NCBI GenBank assembly: GCA_964437215.1
Contig: CAYTFZ010000016.1
Coordinates: forward strand, 1 to 35,967
DNA from: JAAYAN01 sp964437215
GTDB lineage: Bacteria > Bacteroidota > Ignavibacteria > Ignavibacteriales > Melioribacteraceae
Direction of reading: 5' to 3'
Length of the DNA: 35,967 nt
The notes below the pieces were generated by a model. That model did not search any database, was not told the origin of the DNA, and saw only the letters and a program-made list of their open reading frames with translations. The position numbers were made by a program, and so were the translations under genes. How positions within the stretch are numbered: position 1 is the first letter of the stretch; the number at the start of each line of letters is the position of its first letter. Positions 17,117-25,810 of the stretch are shown one piece after another.

Positions 17117-17165
17117 TTTTTATAATTTGAAATCCGATTTTTCTGCTAAAAATTCCTATTTTGTT

Positions 17166-17420
17166 TTAGCTGAAATGTTTTTGATTATTATTCTGAAATA
17201 CATTTCCGTTCTCGCTTAATGCCCACCCGCTTGTATTGTTAATAAAAGAAATACTTACCAGTTTTTAATCAACATCAACCTTAAATTGTTCCTTCCATGT
17301 ATCTCCTCTATCTTTCGAATATTAAATTACTTTTTCACTGATTAACCATCCTTCTTTATTTAAGAAACAAAGCCTTTTTAAGCTGCTGCCAGAAACCGAA
17401 GATTTATTTCCGCAATCACT
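17166..17420 (-). pseudogene. Decayed YCF48/BNR-repeat-like gene fragment
   Basis: On the minus strand one frame reads, with two internal TAA stops (17322-17324 and 17265-17267), the pieces 'LCFLNKEGWLISEKVI', 'YSKDRGDTWKEQF' and 'LVSISFINNTSGWALSENG'. These match the 'FxNxxxGW' and 'xDGGxTWK' repeats of YCF48-like/BNR proteins, common exported proteins in this lineage. No start, signal peptide or end is visible. It is a remnant of a gene in the 640-nt non-coding stretch 17117-17756. The rest of that stretch is AT-rich and otherwise holds only the typA promoter region. Confidence 0.6.
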
Positions 17421-17626
17421 TTAATAATTGATAAAATGGAAATATTCTGTTAAGTGCAATGCCAAACTGTAATTAAATTTTTTTAAAAATAAATTAATTA
17501 TCAGGTGAGTAATTTATAATTAATTATTATTGATGTCCGTATGCTATTATATGTGATTTAAAGTTTCGGCTGAAATTTATTTTAAATAAATATATTATGA
17601 AATAATAAAAATTAAAAAATCTTTTG

Positions 17627-17634
17627 TATTTTTG
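17627..17634 (+). promoter_or_regulatory. Candidate -7 box for typA
   Basis: TATTTTTG fits TAnnTTTG. No good -33 TTTG is seen. A start near 17641 would give a leader of about 115-130 nt. Confidence 0.3.
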
Positions 17635-17758
17635 TAGCCGTAATTTGTAAAAGAAATAAAAACCTTCAGTTTGATTTATTTTCTTTCCTTCGTATCAGCT
17701 GATATTAAAACTTACAATTTATTTGTTTTTGAATAATTCCGTAAGTAGTTTAAAAATT

Positions 17759-17762
17759 GGAG
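17759..17762 (+). promoter_or_regulatory. Ribosome binding site deciding the typA start
   Basis: GGAG ends 6 nt before TTG at 17769, so TTG 17769 (Met-Gln-Glu-Ile-Arg-Asn) is better served than the upstream TTG 17757, which has no purine-rich site. Confidence 0.5.
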
Positions 17763-17768
17763 AAGACT

Positions 17769-19583
17769 TTGCAGGAAATAAGAAACATAGCAATAATAGC
17801 ACACGTAGATCACGGCAAAACAACACTTGTTGATCAGATGCTCAAACAATGTAATATTTTCAGAGATAATCAGCAGGTTGTAAAAAGAGTGCTCGATTCG
17901 AACGACCAGGAACGCGAACGCGGGATTACAATATTAGCTAAAAATATCAGTATCCCTTACAAAGGGACAAAAATAAACGTGATTGATACTCCGGGACATT
18001 CCGATTTTGGCGGAGAAGTTGAACGTGTTTTGAAAATGGCTGACGGTGTTATATTGCTTATCGACTCGTTTGAAGGACCGATGCCTCAAACACGTTTTGT
18101 TCTTAAAAAGGCATTAAGTCTTCACTTAAAACCGATTGTAGTAATAAATAAAGTTGACCGACCTGATAACCGTCCCCTTGAAGTTCTTGATGAAACGTAC
18201 GATTTGTTTATAGATTTAGGAGCAGATGAACATCAGCTCGATTTCCCAGTAATATATGCAAGCGCAAAATCCGGCTGGGCTGTAAAAGAATTAAAAGATG
18301 AACGTAAAGATATAATTCCTTTGCTGGATACAATAATAAAACATATTCCTGCACCGCCTTTTATAGAAGGTCCTGTAAAAATGCAGGTTACTACAATCGA
18401 TTACAACGATTATGTCGGCAGAATAGGCATTGGACGAATTTACAGGGGAACGTTAAAAGCAAACGATAAGCTGAGCATTATAAAAAGAAACGGGGAAATT
18501 AAGCCTATAACACTCAGACAAATGATGCTGTTTGAAGGATTAGGAAGGGTAGAAGCAGAAGAAGCACGTTGCGGAGATATTTGCGCTTTGGTAGGCATTG
18601 AAAATGTTGAAATAGGCGACACTGTAACAGATGCCGAAAACCCGGAACCATGTCCCATTGTGGCAATTGACGAGCCAACAATAAGTATGTCGTTTATGGT
18701 AAATAATTCGCCGTTTTACGGTCAGGATGGAAAATATGTTACTTCGCGGCAGGTACGCGACAGATTGTTTAAGGAACTTCAATCGAATGTTGCATTGAGA
18801 GTTGAAGAAACAAGTTCGCCGGATACTTTAAAAGTATCAGGTCGCGGAATTCTTCATCTTTCGGTATTTATAGAAAATATGCGTCGCGAAGGATACGAGC
18901 TTCAAGTGGGCGCGCCGAAAGTAATTTACAAAGAAATTGACGGTAAAAAAGCCGAACCTATTGAAATACTTGTAATTGATGTTCCATCCGAAAGCGCTGG
19001 AAAAGTTATAGAAATTGTAAGCCAGAAAAAAGGCGAAATGACAAAGATGGAACCTAAAGGAAATATTACACATCTCGAGTTTCATATTCCTTCGCGCGGA
19101 TTGATGGGATTGCGGAACAGAATCCTTACAGCAACATACGGCGAAGCTGTAATGCATCATCAGTTTTATCAGTATGAATATTTTAAAGGATCAATTCCGC
19201 AAAGGCAGAACGGTGTGCTGATATCAATGGAAAAAGGAGCTTCAACTGCTTATGCTATAAATTCTTTACAGGACAGGGGTAAGTTTTTTATTGATCCAGG
19301 CGATGTAGTTTATGCCGGGCAGATTGTTGGAGAAAATAGTAAAGATAACGATATGGAAGTGAATGTACAACGGGGCAAAAAGCTTACAAATATGCGAGCT
19401 TCAGGTTCGGATAAAGCTGTAAAAATTACTCCAGCTATAAAAATGACCCTCGAAGAATGCATGGAATATATAAATGAAGATGAACTTGTGGAAATTACTC
19501 CAAAATCCATAAGAATAAGAAAATTATATCTCGATACGCACGAACGTAAAAGATATAATCTAAAAAAAATTGGTTTAACATAA
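17769..19583 (+). CDS. typA: Ribosome-associated GTPase TypA/BipA, TTG start
   Basis: A translational GTPase that binds 70S ribosomes and helps 50S assembly and stress or cold growth. 604 residues from TTG 17769. The G1 loop 'AHVDHGKTT', switch I 'RERGITI', 'DTPGHSDFGGEVER' (G3), 'NKVDRPD' (G4) and 'SAKSG' (G5) are visible. Domain II, the EF-G-like domains III/V ('GRGILHLSVFIENMRREGYE', 'GLMGLRNRILTATYGEAVMHHQF') and the TypA-specific C-terminal domain follow. No ATG precedes the conserved 'IRNIAIIAHVDHG', so the start must be TTG; the alternative at 17757 adds four residues. It stands alone after a long non-coding stretch. Confidence 0.95.
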   Translation: MQEIRNIAIIAHVDHGKTTLVDQMLKQCNIFRDNQQVVKRVLDSNDQERERGITILAKNISIPYKGTKINVIDTPGHSDFGGEVERVLKMADGVILLIDSFEGPMPQTRFVLKKALSLHLKPIVVINKVDRPDNRPLEVLDETYDLFIDLGADEHQLDFPVIYASAKSGWAVKELKDERKDIIPLLDTIIKHIPAPPFIEGPVKMQVTTIDYNDYVGRIGIGRIYRGTLKANDKLSIIKRNGEIKPITLRQMMLFEGLGRVEAEEARCGDICALVGIENVEIGDTVTDAENPEPCPIVAIDEPTISMSFMVNNSPFYGQDGKYVTSRQVRDRLFKELQSNVALRVEETSSPDTLKVSGRGILHLSVFIENMRREGYELQVGAPKVIYKEIDGKKAEPIEILVIDVPSESAGKVIEIVSQKKGEMTKMEPKGNITHLEFHIPSRGLMGLRNRILTATYGEAVMHHQFYQYEYFKGSIPQRQNGVLISMEKGASTAYAINSLQDRGKFFIDPGDVVYAGQIVGENSKDNDMEVNVQRGKKLTNMRASGSDKAVKITPAIKMTLEECMEYINEDELVEITPKSIRIRKLYLDTHERKRYNLKKIGLT

Positions 19584-19679
19584 ACCAAAATTATAATGTT
19601 TATTGCAAACGGGTGTGACTTCATTCACAAATGGATTTATAAAAATTGTGTACTATTCCTTTTGTAATTTGAGGTTAAA

Positions 19680-19958
19680 GTGGATAGTAATACTGTGGAA
19701 GAAGTAAAAAAAATAAGTGTACCTAAGATAAACGGTGAAGAATATTTAATAAATTTTTTCATCATTCCTTTCAGAGCCGGGCTTTACGGTTTTTTAATAT
19801 TTTTCGGAATATTATTTGTAACTAAACTTATGGGGCATGTAATAGGAACCCAAAAAACATTTATTATTTCGGCAAGCGATTTTCTCTTATCATTTATTGG
19901 ATTTGTACCTATTTTTATGATAAGATTTCTTAAAAATTTCAGAAAAAATGATAACTAG
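19680..19958 (+). CDS. Small two-helix membrane protein, unknown function
   Basis: 92 residues from GTG 19680, with GAGG at 19671-19674 placed correctly upstream. A charged N-terminus (VEEVKKISVPKINGEEY) precedes two hydrophobic helices at about 31-52 and 61-82, ending in a basic tail (RFLKNFRKND). No recognised family. It ends tail to tail with prfA, and the two TAG stop codons overlap in the palindrome CTAG (19955-19958). It lies 96 nt after typA and might be read with it, though no promoter or terminator separates them clearly. A real gene is likely from the start signal and good codon structure. Confidence 0.65.
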   Translation: MDSNTVEEVKKISVPKINGEEYLINFFIIPFRAGLYGFLIFFGILFVTKLMGHVIGTQKTFIISASDFLLSFIGFVPIFMIRFLKNFRKNDN

Positions 19959-21034
19959 GAACCAGATTCCTGATTTAATTTTTCGGTACGTTCGGCAAGT
20001 TTAAGCTTTTCAATCATTTCCTCAATGTGTCCTTCAATAAAATTAGACAGACTGTATAATGTCAAACCGATACGGTGATCGGTGACTCTGTTTTGAGGAA
20101 AGTTGTATGTCCTTATTTTATCACTCCGGTCTCCGCTTTTTACAACTGACTTCCGCTGCTGCGAAATCTGCGAATCGTATTCCTGCTGTTTCATATCAAA
20201 AAGGCGGGTTTTTAAGACTTTCATAGCTTTAATTTTGTTTTTAAGCTGCGATCTTTCATCCTGGCATTGAACTACAAGTCCTGTAGGAATATGTATAATT
20301 CGTATAGCAGTTTCAACCTTGTTTACATTTTGACCGCCTGCTCCGCCGCTTCGGAAAACATCAATCCGTAAATCGTTAGGATCAATATCAACCTGAACAT
20401 CTTCAGCTTCGGGCATAACAACAACCGATGCTGCCGATGTATGAATTCGTCCGCTGGCTTCTGTTGCCGGAACACGCTGCACGCGATGAACACCGTTTTC
20501 GTATTTAAGCGAGCCGTAAACACCGTTACCGTTAAGCGAAAATACAACTTCTTTTATACCGCCCATTTCAGCTTCGCTAATATCAATTATCTCGTAATTC
20601 CATCCTTTTATATCGGCATAACGGGTGTACATCCTGAATAGGTCGCCCGCAAAAAGTCCGGCTTCTTCTCCTCCGGTTCCGGCACGTATTTCCATTATAA
20701 TATTTTTATTGTCGTTCGGATCTTTTGGAATAAGAATAATTTTAATTTCTTCTTCAAGAGCTGCTTTTTTTGCCTCAAGTTCAGGCATTTCAATTTCGGC
20801 AAGTTCTTTCAATTCTTTATCTTCCGAAAAACGGATTATTTCAAAATTCTCTTCAAGATTTTTACAGATTTGCGAGTATTTGTTGTAAACTTCAACAATT
20901 TCCAAAAGTTCGCTGCGTTCTTTGCTAAGCGCTATCAGTTTTGCAGGATTTGCCTGTATTGACGGGTCGGAAAGCATTTCATCAATCTTTTTAAACTTTT
21001 CGGCAACAGCCCGCAATCTTTCTAAATAATCCAT
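19955..21034 (-). CDS. prfA: Peptide chain release factor 1
   Basis: Reads UAA/UAG stop codons and releases the finished peptide. 359 residues. The codon-reading tripeptide is PAT (189-191, in RVPATEASGRIHTSA), the RF1 type rather than the SPF of RF2. The catalytic GGQ is at 233-235 (RSGGAGGQNVNKV), with the methylated Gln. The N-terminal coiled coil and C-terminal 'RSDKIRTYNFPQNRVTDHRIGLTLY' are standard. It is the last gene of a minus-strand run that includes the sensor, miaA and a glycosyltransferase. It ends with its stop overlapping the small membrane protein gene. Confidence 0.97.
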   Translation of the reverse strand: MDYLERLRAVAEKFKKIDEMLSDPSIQANPAKLIALSKERSELLEIVEVYNKYSQICKNLEENFEIIRFSEDKELKELAEIEMPELEAKKAALEEEIKIILIPKDPNDNKNIIMEIRAGTGGEEAGLFAGDLFRMYTRYADIKGWNYEIIDISEAEMGGIKEVVFSLNGNGVYGSLKYENGVHRVQRVPATEASGRIHTSAASVVVMPEAEDVQVDIDPNDLRIDVFRSGGAGGQNVNKVETAIRIIHIPTGLVVQCQDERSQLKNKIKAMKVLKTRLFDMKQQEYDSQISQQRKSVVKSGDRSDKIRTYNFPQNRVTDHRIGLTLYSLSNFIEGHIEEMIEKLKLAERTEKLNQESGS

Positions 21035-21105
21035 TTATTCACCAAAATTAAGGAGCAAAATATACTAAACTTTACCGATAATAACTAAGCTATTATCAAG
21101 CGCAC

Positions 21106-22306
21106 TCATGCAAAATCTTTTAATTTATTAAGATATTCTGTCTGGATTGAAATATCGGGTATATCTGTTTCTATATTGCGGGGTATCTTAACCATACCGC
21201 ATTTCTTAAACATTTCGTCTAAAGCGGAAAACGTATTTATATTGCCTAAGCTGTTATCGCGCAAGTAATGAACCAGCTTAAGAGTTCGGAAGCCATCGAA
21301 CCAAAATCTTTTTTGTTTGTTTACCTGTTCAGAATCGGGTGAGGTTTTTACTATTTTAATCCAGCTCGAACTAAAATTATTTATTTCTAAAAATACTTTG
21401 AGCATAGGGTTAATTTTTTCTGCTTGTTCCATGTAATATTCCGCAGTTTCTGTTTTAGAACCCAGGAAAGTAGAATTCCACTTTTTTAAAATCTCAAAAA
21501 TTTCCGGATTATAAAGCAGGTAATGATTTGAATCTTCGTTAAGAAATTTATGAACACCTTTTCCGGTACCGAAAGGAACACGGAATGAAGTACGGGGTGA
21601 AGGGAAAACTGTCGTTTCTGATATTCTCTTGATTTCAGCGGTTTTAGCAAGTTTTTCCAAAAAGTAAAAATCTTCAGCGGCTTTGCGTTTGTTCATTCCT
21701 TGAATTTTAATATAGGAATTATAGTTGCACACAATTGTTGAGCCCACAGTATCAAAAGCATAAGGAGAACCGGCATATTTTAATCCGAGAACGTAATAGC
21801 GCATAAAAATTTCGTAGCATAAAATTGCTCTCTGGTTCATTTCGCTGCTTGCCTGCTGATGTTCGAAGTTAACATAACCGGCTGACATTCTTCCACCGGA
21901 AAAAGCTTTGAATATAGCAGAAAAATAATTCTTTTCAACAATACAGTCGGCATCAAGGCACACAAGAATATTTTCGCCTGCTGAATTATAATCGAATATT
22001 CGTAAAGCTTCATCCATCCCGGTTTTGCGGGCAAGCCCCACACCGGCATCTTTCTCATCAAATTCATTTCCCGGCGAAGAAGCATCGATAAGAGAAAATT
22101 GCAGTTTACGCGGAATATCTTTTTTAAGGTGTCCAATCAGTTTTGCATTATCCTTTTTTATTTCGGCAGAAGCCGAATTTGAATTATTTACAACGACAAT
22201 TACAATAACTTCATTGATATTTTCGCAATCATTTTCTAAAAGCGATTTTTCGAGTAGTAAGAAATTATCGTATTCGCAAATTGCTGGAATAACCACTGCC
22301 ATTTTA
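21106..22306 (-). CDS. Family 2 glycosyltransferase, 5' end at assembly gap
   Basis: About 398 residues visible from Met at 22302. A GT-A fold start 'MAVVIPAICEYDNFLLLEKSL' is followed by a nucleotide-sugar-binding DxD in 'CLDADCIVEKNYF', and the later acid pair in 'KAAEDFYFLEKLAK', which is the usual base-carrying segment of GT2 enzymes. It probably transfers a sugar to a surface glycan or lipid; the acceptor is unknown. The start is close to the first beta strand. Family members normally carry a few residues before it, so the true start is possibly in the gap (22307-22406). The minus-strand neighbours are miaA upstream and prfA downstream. A short GATAATA/TATTATC inverted repeat at 21076-21096 follows but has no T tract. 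Confidence 0.8.
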
Positions 22307-22406
22307 NNNNNNNNNNNNNNNNNNNNNNNNNNNNNNNNNNNNNNNNNNNNNNNNNNNNNNNNNNNNNNNNNNNNNNNNNNNNNNNNNNNNNNNNNNNNNN
22401 NNNNNN
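22307..22406. other. Assembly gap of 100 N
   Basis: A run of exactly 100 N joins two contigs, the size normally used as a placeholder of unknown length. It removes the 3' third of miaA and probably the start of the glycosyltransferase gene. Confidence 0.98.
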
Positions 22407-23011
22407 TCGGTAATGTTTTTCCTGATTATTTCACGGTCATCTGTAATACCGAAAGTTAAAGAATTTAAATCGGCAGTTTTTTCGGGATGACTTTCATATT
22501 CTGCTTCTTTAATTATAATTGCTTTAATTAACCTTGTTTTATCAGTTAAATCTGTTGTATTATGCAATTTCGGATTTAATTTATTGAGTAAGTATTTCAG
22601 ATCATTTTCCGATAGATTAAGCAATTCCTGGAATCTGCTGCTGTTGAAATCCACTTCTGTCATTTTATAATTTTGTAAAACCGAGCTCAAATATAATCCT
22701 GTGCCGCCAGCTAAAACCGGAATTTTCTTCCGCAAGGAAATGTCCTGAAAAGCTGTATTAAAATTTTTACGGAAATCGAATAAAGAAAATTCTTCGAGCG
22801 GACTGCAAATATCTATAAGATGATATTTGATAAGCTTGCCGTTTATGGTATAATCTGCAATATCTTTTCCAGTTCCGATGTCCATTCCGCGGTAAACCTG
22901 ACGCGAATCGGCTGATATAATTTCTCCGCCGATATTGTAAGCAAGATTTGCGGCAATGCGGGTTTTACCAACGGCAGTAGGACCGACAATGGTAATTAGA
23001 TTATAATCCAT
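22407..23011 (-). CDS. miaA: tRNA dimethylallyltransferase, 3' end lost in gap
   Basis: Adds a dimethylallyl group to A37 of tRNAs reading UNN codons. About 201 residues are visible of the usual ~300. The Walker A loop 'GPTAVGKT' (10-17), 'SADSRQVYRGMDIGTGK' with the substrate-contacting DSxQ, and 'VLAGGTGLYLSS' are all family signatures. The protein runs into the 100-N gap; the missing ~100 residues (tRNA-binding part) need about 300 nt, more than the gap holds. The sensor gene stop overlaps the miaA start by 1 nt (TAATG), so the two are probably coupled. Confidence 0.95.
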
Positions 23012-24777
23012 TAGATAAATTTTTTAAGAATAGGAAGAATAATAGTAAACTCAGTATAACTGTTTAATTCGCTCGAAAAGTTAATTGTGCCGCCATGACT
23101 TTCTACAATCTTTTTTGTTATGGATAAACCAAGTCCTGAACCGTTAGTTTTTCCATAGGAAAAAAGAGGCTCAAAAATTTTATTTTTTACTGAATTTGGA
23201 ATGCCGATTCCTCGGTCGAGAAAACTTATATGAACGTTATCTCCGTTAACTTGAGTTTTAATATAAAGTTTGCCTCCGTTCGGCATTGCTTCGCAGGCAT
23301 TGCGCACAAGATGGAGGAAACACTGGTAAAACTCACGTTCGTCAATTTTAAGTTTAACATCTTCATCTAATGTTAATTGGATAGAAGTTTTACGGGTTGC
23401 CAGATAAATTTCCATTTTCTTCATAAAATCTTTAACCAATTTATTAAGGTTAATTATTGAAGTACGGAGTACATTATCTTCTTCGGCAAGCATTGAAAGG
23501 GATTTTACCAGTTCAATTACGCTGTCGAGCTGTTCCTGCAGCATATTTAAAATATTCTCAGCAAAATCGGGAAGCCCTCGGTTTTGCAGGTGCTGGGCGT
23601 ATTTTTTACTGATAAGCACAGGCTGTTTTATGTCTTCAATTAAAAAATTAATAAGTTTATGCAGCGATGCTTCGCGTTCAGCTTTAATTTTGATATCAAT
23701 AAGTTCCGAATTTTCAATAGCAATTGCACAATTGATGCTCATTAAATTCAGAATTTCTTCATCAAGTTTTCCGAATTGTCCGTTTTTGCTGTTTAAAAGC
23801 TGCAAAACGCCAATAACTTTCCCATTACGATTATTTATAGGATAACACAGCATATTTGTTGTGTAGTAATCCATAATATTATCATAAACAGGATTATGTC
23901 GTTTATCTTCCTGAACATTTGAAATGTTTAAGGTCTGATTATTCTGGGCAACCCAGCCGGCAATTCCTTCACCAATGCGGAGTTTTATTTCACGCATTTC
24001 GGATTCGAGAGCAATTTTTGACCATAAAATTCCATTTGAGTAATCAACTATATAAAGTGTTACCCTGTCTGCCGAAGTTAAATCCTGTACAATATTAACA
24101 ATACCGAAAAGCACATCATCAAGTTTATAAGTTGAATTTACAACCTGAGTTGCTTCAATGATTTTTAGAAGTGTTTTTTCACTAAGCTTTTCTTCGTTGC
24201 CGGAAGATCGGTCTGTTTTTGCTTCGAAAGGTTTTACCGGTTTGTTCTTTTTAGTTTTTCTTTTTTCCTGAACGTGCCGGCTGTTTATACCAAGCTCGGC
24301 AAGCAAATCGGCATCGATGTCCGTTGGTAAAGCTTTTAATTCCTCTTTAACTACATAATCCTGTTTAGCAATCGTAAAGTTTTTTTCATCCAGTGAATAG
24401 CAGAGGTTATTCAGTATAGCATAGTCCTGTTTTACAAGGAATTCAATTTCATCTTTGTGAATTCTAATCAGATACGAATCCTTAAGTGCAACCGCATTCG
24501 AAACTCTTTCGGTTCCTTCCGCCATTTCCTTATATCCGAAAAGCACATTATCTGAAAGCAACAATGATTTTTTTTCTGCAGAATCAGGAAAATTCAGATT
24601 AATTTGTCCCGATACGATAAGAAAAATCATATCCGAAGCATCACCGATGCGATAAATAATCTCTCCTTCTTTAAATGATTTAAGTTCAAGTTTAAGACTG
24701 CTGAAATTAATTTTATTCAGGTCTATGCCTGCAAAAAGAAGATTATTTTCGAGAGTAGTTCTTAATTGATTTTTCAT
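23011..24777 (-). CDS. cNMP-GAF-HATPase sensor, H-box His replaced by Glu
   Basis: 588 residues from ATG 24777 (a TTG two codons earlier is less likely). Domains: a cNMP-binding-like domain at about 20-150 (LKSFKEGEIIYRIGDASDMIFLIVSGQINL), a charged linker, a GAF domain at about 210-365 (GEGIAGWVAQNNQTLNISNVQEDKRHNPVYD), then a histidine-kinase-like end (~375-588). The N box 'LVRNACEAMPNGG', G1 'DRGIGIP', F box and G2 'GSGLGLSITKKIVESHGG' are intact, so it binds ATP. Where the H box reads (S)HE(L)RTPL in normal kinases, this one reads 'LIEDIKQPV', with Glu at the phospho-His position. It may therefore not autophosphorylate. No response regulator is adjacent. It overlaps miaA by 1 nt. Confidence 0.85.
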   Translation of the reverse strand: MKNQLRTTLENNLLFAGIDLNKINFSSLKLELKSFKEGEIIYRIGDASDMIFLIVSGQINLNFPDSAEKKSLLLSDNVLFGYKEMAEGTERVSNAVALKDSYLIRIHKDEIEFLVKQDYAILNNLCYSLDEKNFTIAKQDYVVKEELKALPTDIDADLLAELGINSRHVQEKRKTKKNKPVKPFEAKTDRSSGNEEKLSEKTLLKIIEATQVVNSTYKLDDVLFGIVNIVQDLTSADRVTLYIVDYSNGILWSKIALESEMREIKLRIGEGIAGWVAQNNQTLNISNVQEDKRHNPVYDNIMDYYTTNMLCYPINNRNGKVIGVLQLLNSKNGQFGKLDEEILNLMSINCAIAIENSELIDIKIKAEREASLHKLINFLIEDIKQPVLISKKYAQHLQNRGLPDFAENILNMLQEQLDSVIELVKSLSMLAEEDNVLRTSIINLNKLVKDFMKKMEIYLATRKTSIQLTLDEDVKLKIDEREFYQCFLHLVRNACEAMPNGGKLYIKTQVNGDNVHISFLDRGIGIPNSVKNKIFEPLFSYGKTNGSGLGLSITKKIVESHGGTINFSSELNSYTEFTIILPILKKFI

Positions 24778-24985
24778 ACGCAATATTTTAGTTTAACGGA
24801 AAATAATAAAAAAAAGCTTAATTAAAAATTGAACAAGATAATACATGCAAAAAGTGGAAAAAATATCATAAAAACAAGCGATGAAGGTTTTATTTAAAAT
24901 ATTTATAAAATAAAAACTTTGAAAAGAACCCCGAATAATTTTTATTTGTTTCTGAAAATTCAGTAATTAAATAAGAATCGTTTTA

Positions 24986-25567
24986 ATGAAGCAGGCATCA
25001 TATATTATGAATGAAAATGAATTAATAGAAAAAGCTAAAAATGGTGACAGAACAGCATTGACTGAACTTGTAAAAAAATATGAAAAAACAGTTTACAATT
25101 TTGCGTTTAAGTTTTGCCGGAACAAAGAGAAAGCCGAAAATACAATGCAGGAAACCTTTGTGAGTATGATAAAGTCAATCGGCACTTTCGGCGGGAAATC
25201 CAAACTTTCCACTTGGCTTTATACGGTTGTTTCTAACCATTGTCTTATGCAGGCCAGGGGCGATAAAACTCATCTTCATTCTTCTATTCACGACGAAGAC
25301 ACTTTTCCCGAAAACAAAGAAATTGCGCATTGGGATATTAGTCCTGATAAAGCTGCAGAAAACAGCGAACTGAAAATGGTGCTTGATGAAGCAATTTTAA
25401 AACTTGAAGAAGATTACCGTATTGTTTTTCTGCTTCGCGATGTTGAAGGATTTTCAACAGAAGAGACCGGGAAAATGATGGGACTATCGGTTCCGGCTGT
25501 TAAATCGCGGCTTCACAGAGCACGTGCATTTTTGAGAAACGAAATAAATAAGAAGTTTGAAAAATGA
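24986..25567 (+). CDS. ECF-type sigma-70 factor
   Basis: 193 residues. Region 2 (about 12-80) has 'LIEKAKNGDRTALTELVKKYEKTVYNFAFKF' and the core-binding 'KAENTMQETFVSMIKSI', followed by 'STWLYTVVSNHCLM'. Region 4 (about 125-185) ends in the helix-turn-helix 'FSTEETGKMMGLSVPAVKSRLHRARAFLR'. ATG 24986 gives 7 residues before the more usual start at Met8. The next gene overlaps it by 4 nt and encodes an anti-sigma factor, so the pair is a typical ECF/anti-sigma unit. The 200-nt upstream spacer shares no obvious promoter copy with a target, so autoregulation cannot be judged. Confidence 0.92.
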   Translation: MKQASYIMNENELIEKAKNGDRTALTELVKKYEKTVYNFAFKFCRNKEKAENTMQETFVSMIKSIGTFGGKSKLSTWLYTVVSNHCLMQARGDKTHLHSSIHDEDTFPENKEIAHWDISPDKAAENSELKMVLDEAILKLEEDYRIVFLLRDVEGFSTEETGKMMGLSVPAVKSRLHRARAFLRNEINKKFEK

Positions 25568-25800
25568 AGATAGAAAAAATGAAATGTAAGGATGTAATTT
25601 CGCATATTTGCGAAAACTTAGGCGAGGAAGAAAATTCCGATAAATGCATAGAATTAAAAAAACATCTCGAGGAATGCCCTTGCTGCCAAAATTATTATAA
25701 TACTGTGGGACAGACAATTGAGCTTTACAAATGCTGCGGCGACGAGCTTTCGGAAGATGCCCACAAAAGATTAATGGAAAAACTTGGTTTAACAGAATAA
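25564..25800 (+). CDS. Cysteine-rich zinc-finger anti-sigma factor
   Basis: 78 residues, soluble, no membrane helix. The HxxxCxxC zinc motif is H34-x3-C38-x2-C41, and there are eight cysteines in total (C8, C16, C28, C38, C40, C41, C57, C58). Soluble zinc anti-sigma factors such as RsrA lose zinc and let go of their sigma factor when their cysteines are oxidised. The gene overlaps the sigma gene by 4 nt and precedes an OsmC-family gene by 10 nt. The role as anti-sigma is well supported; redox sensing is an inference from the cysteines and neighbour. Confidence 0.85.
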   Translation: MKIEKMKCKDVISHICENLGEEENSDKCIELKKHLEECPCCQNYYNTVGQTIELYKCCGDELSEDAHKRLMEKLGLTE

Positions 25801-25810
25801 AGGTGAAAAA

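Noticed and set aside
21076..21096. GATAATA/TATTATC hairpin between the glycosyltransferase and prfA as a terminator
   Set aside because: Weak AT stem with no T tract; recorded but not called.
24784..24985. ECF-type promoter upstream of the sigma gene (GAACCC)
   Set aside because: Single short match with no paired -10 and no second copy at a target, so not supportable.
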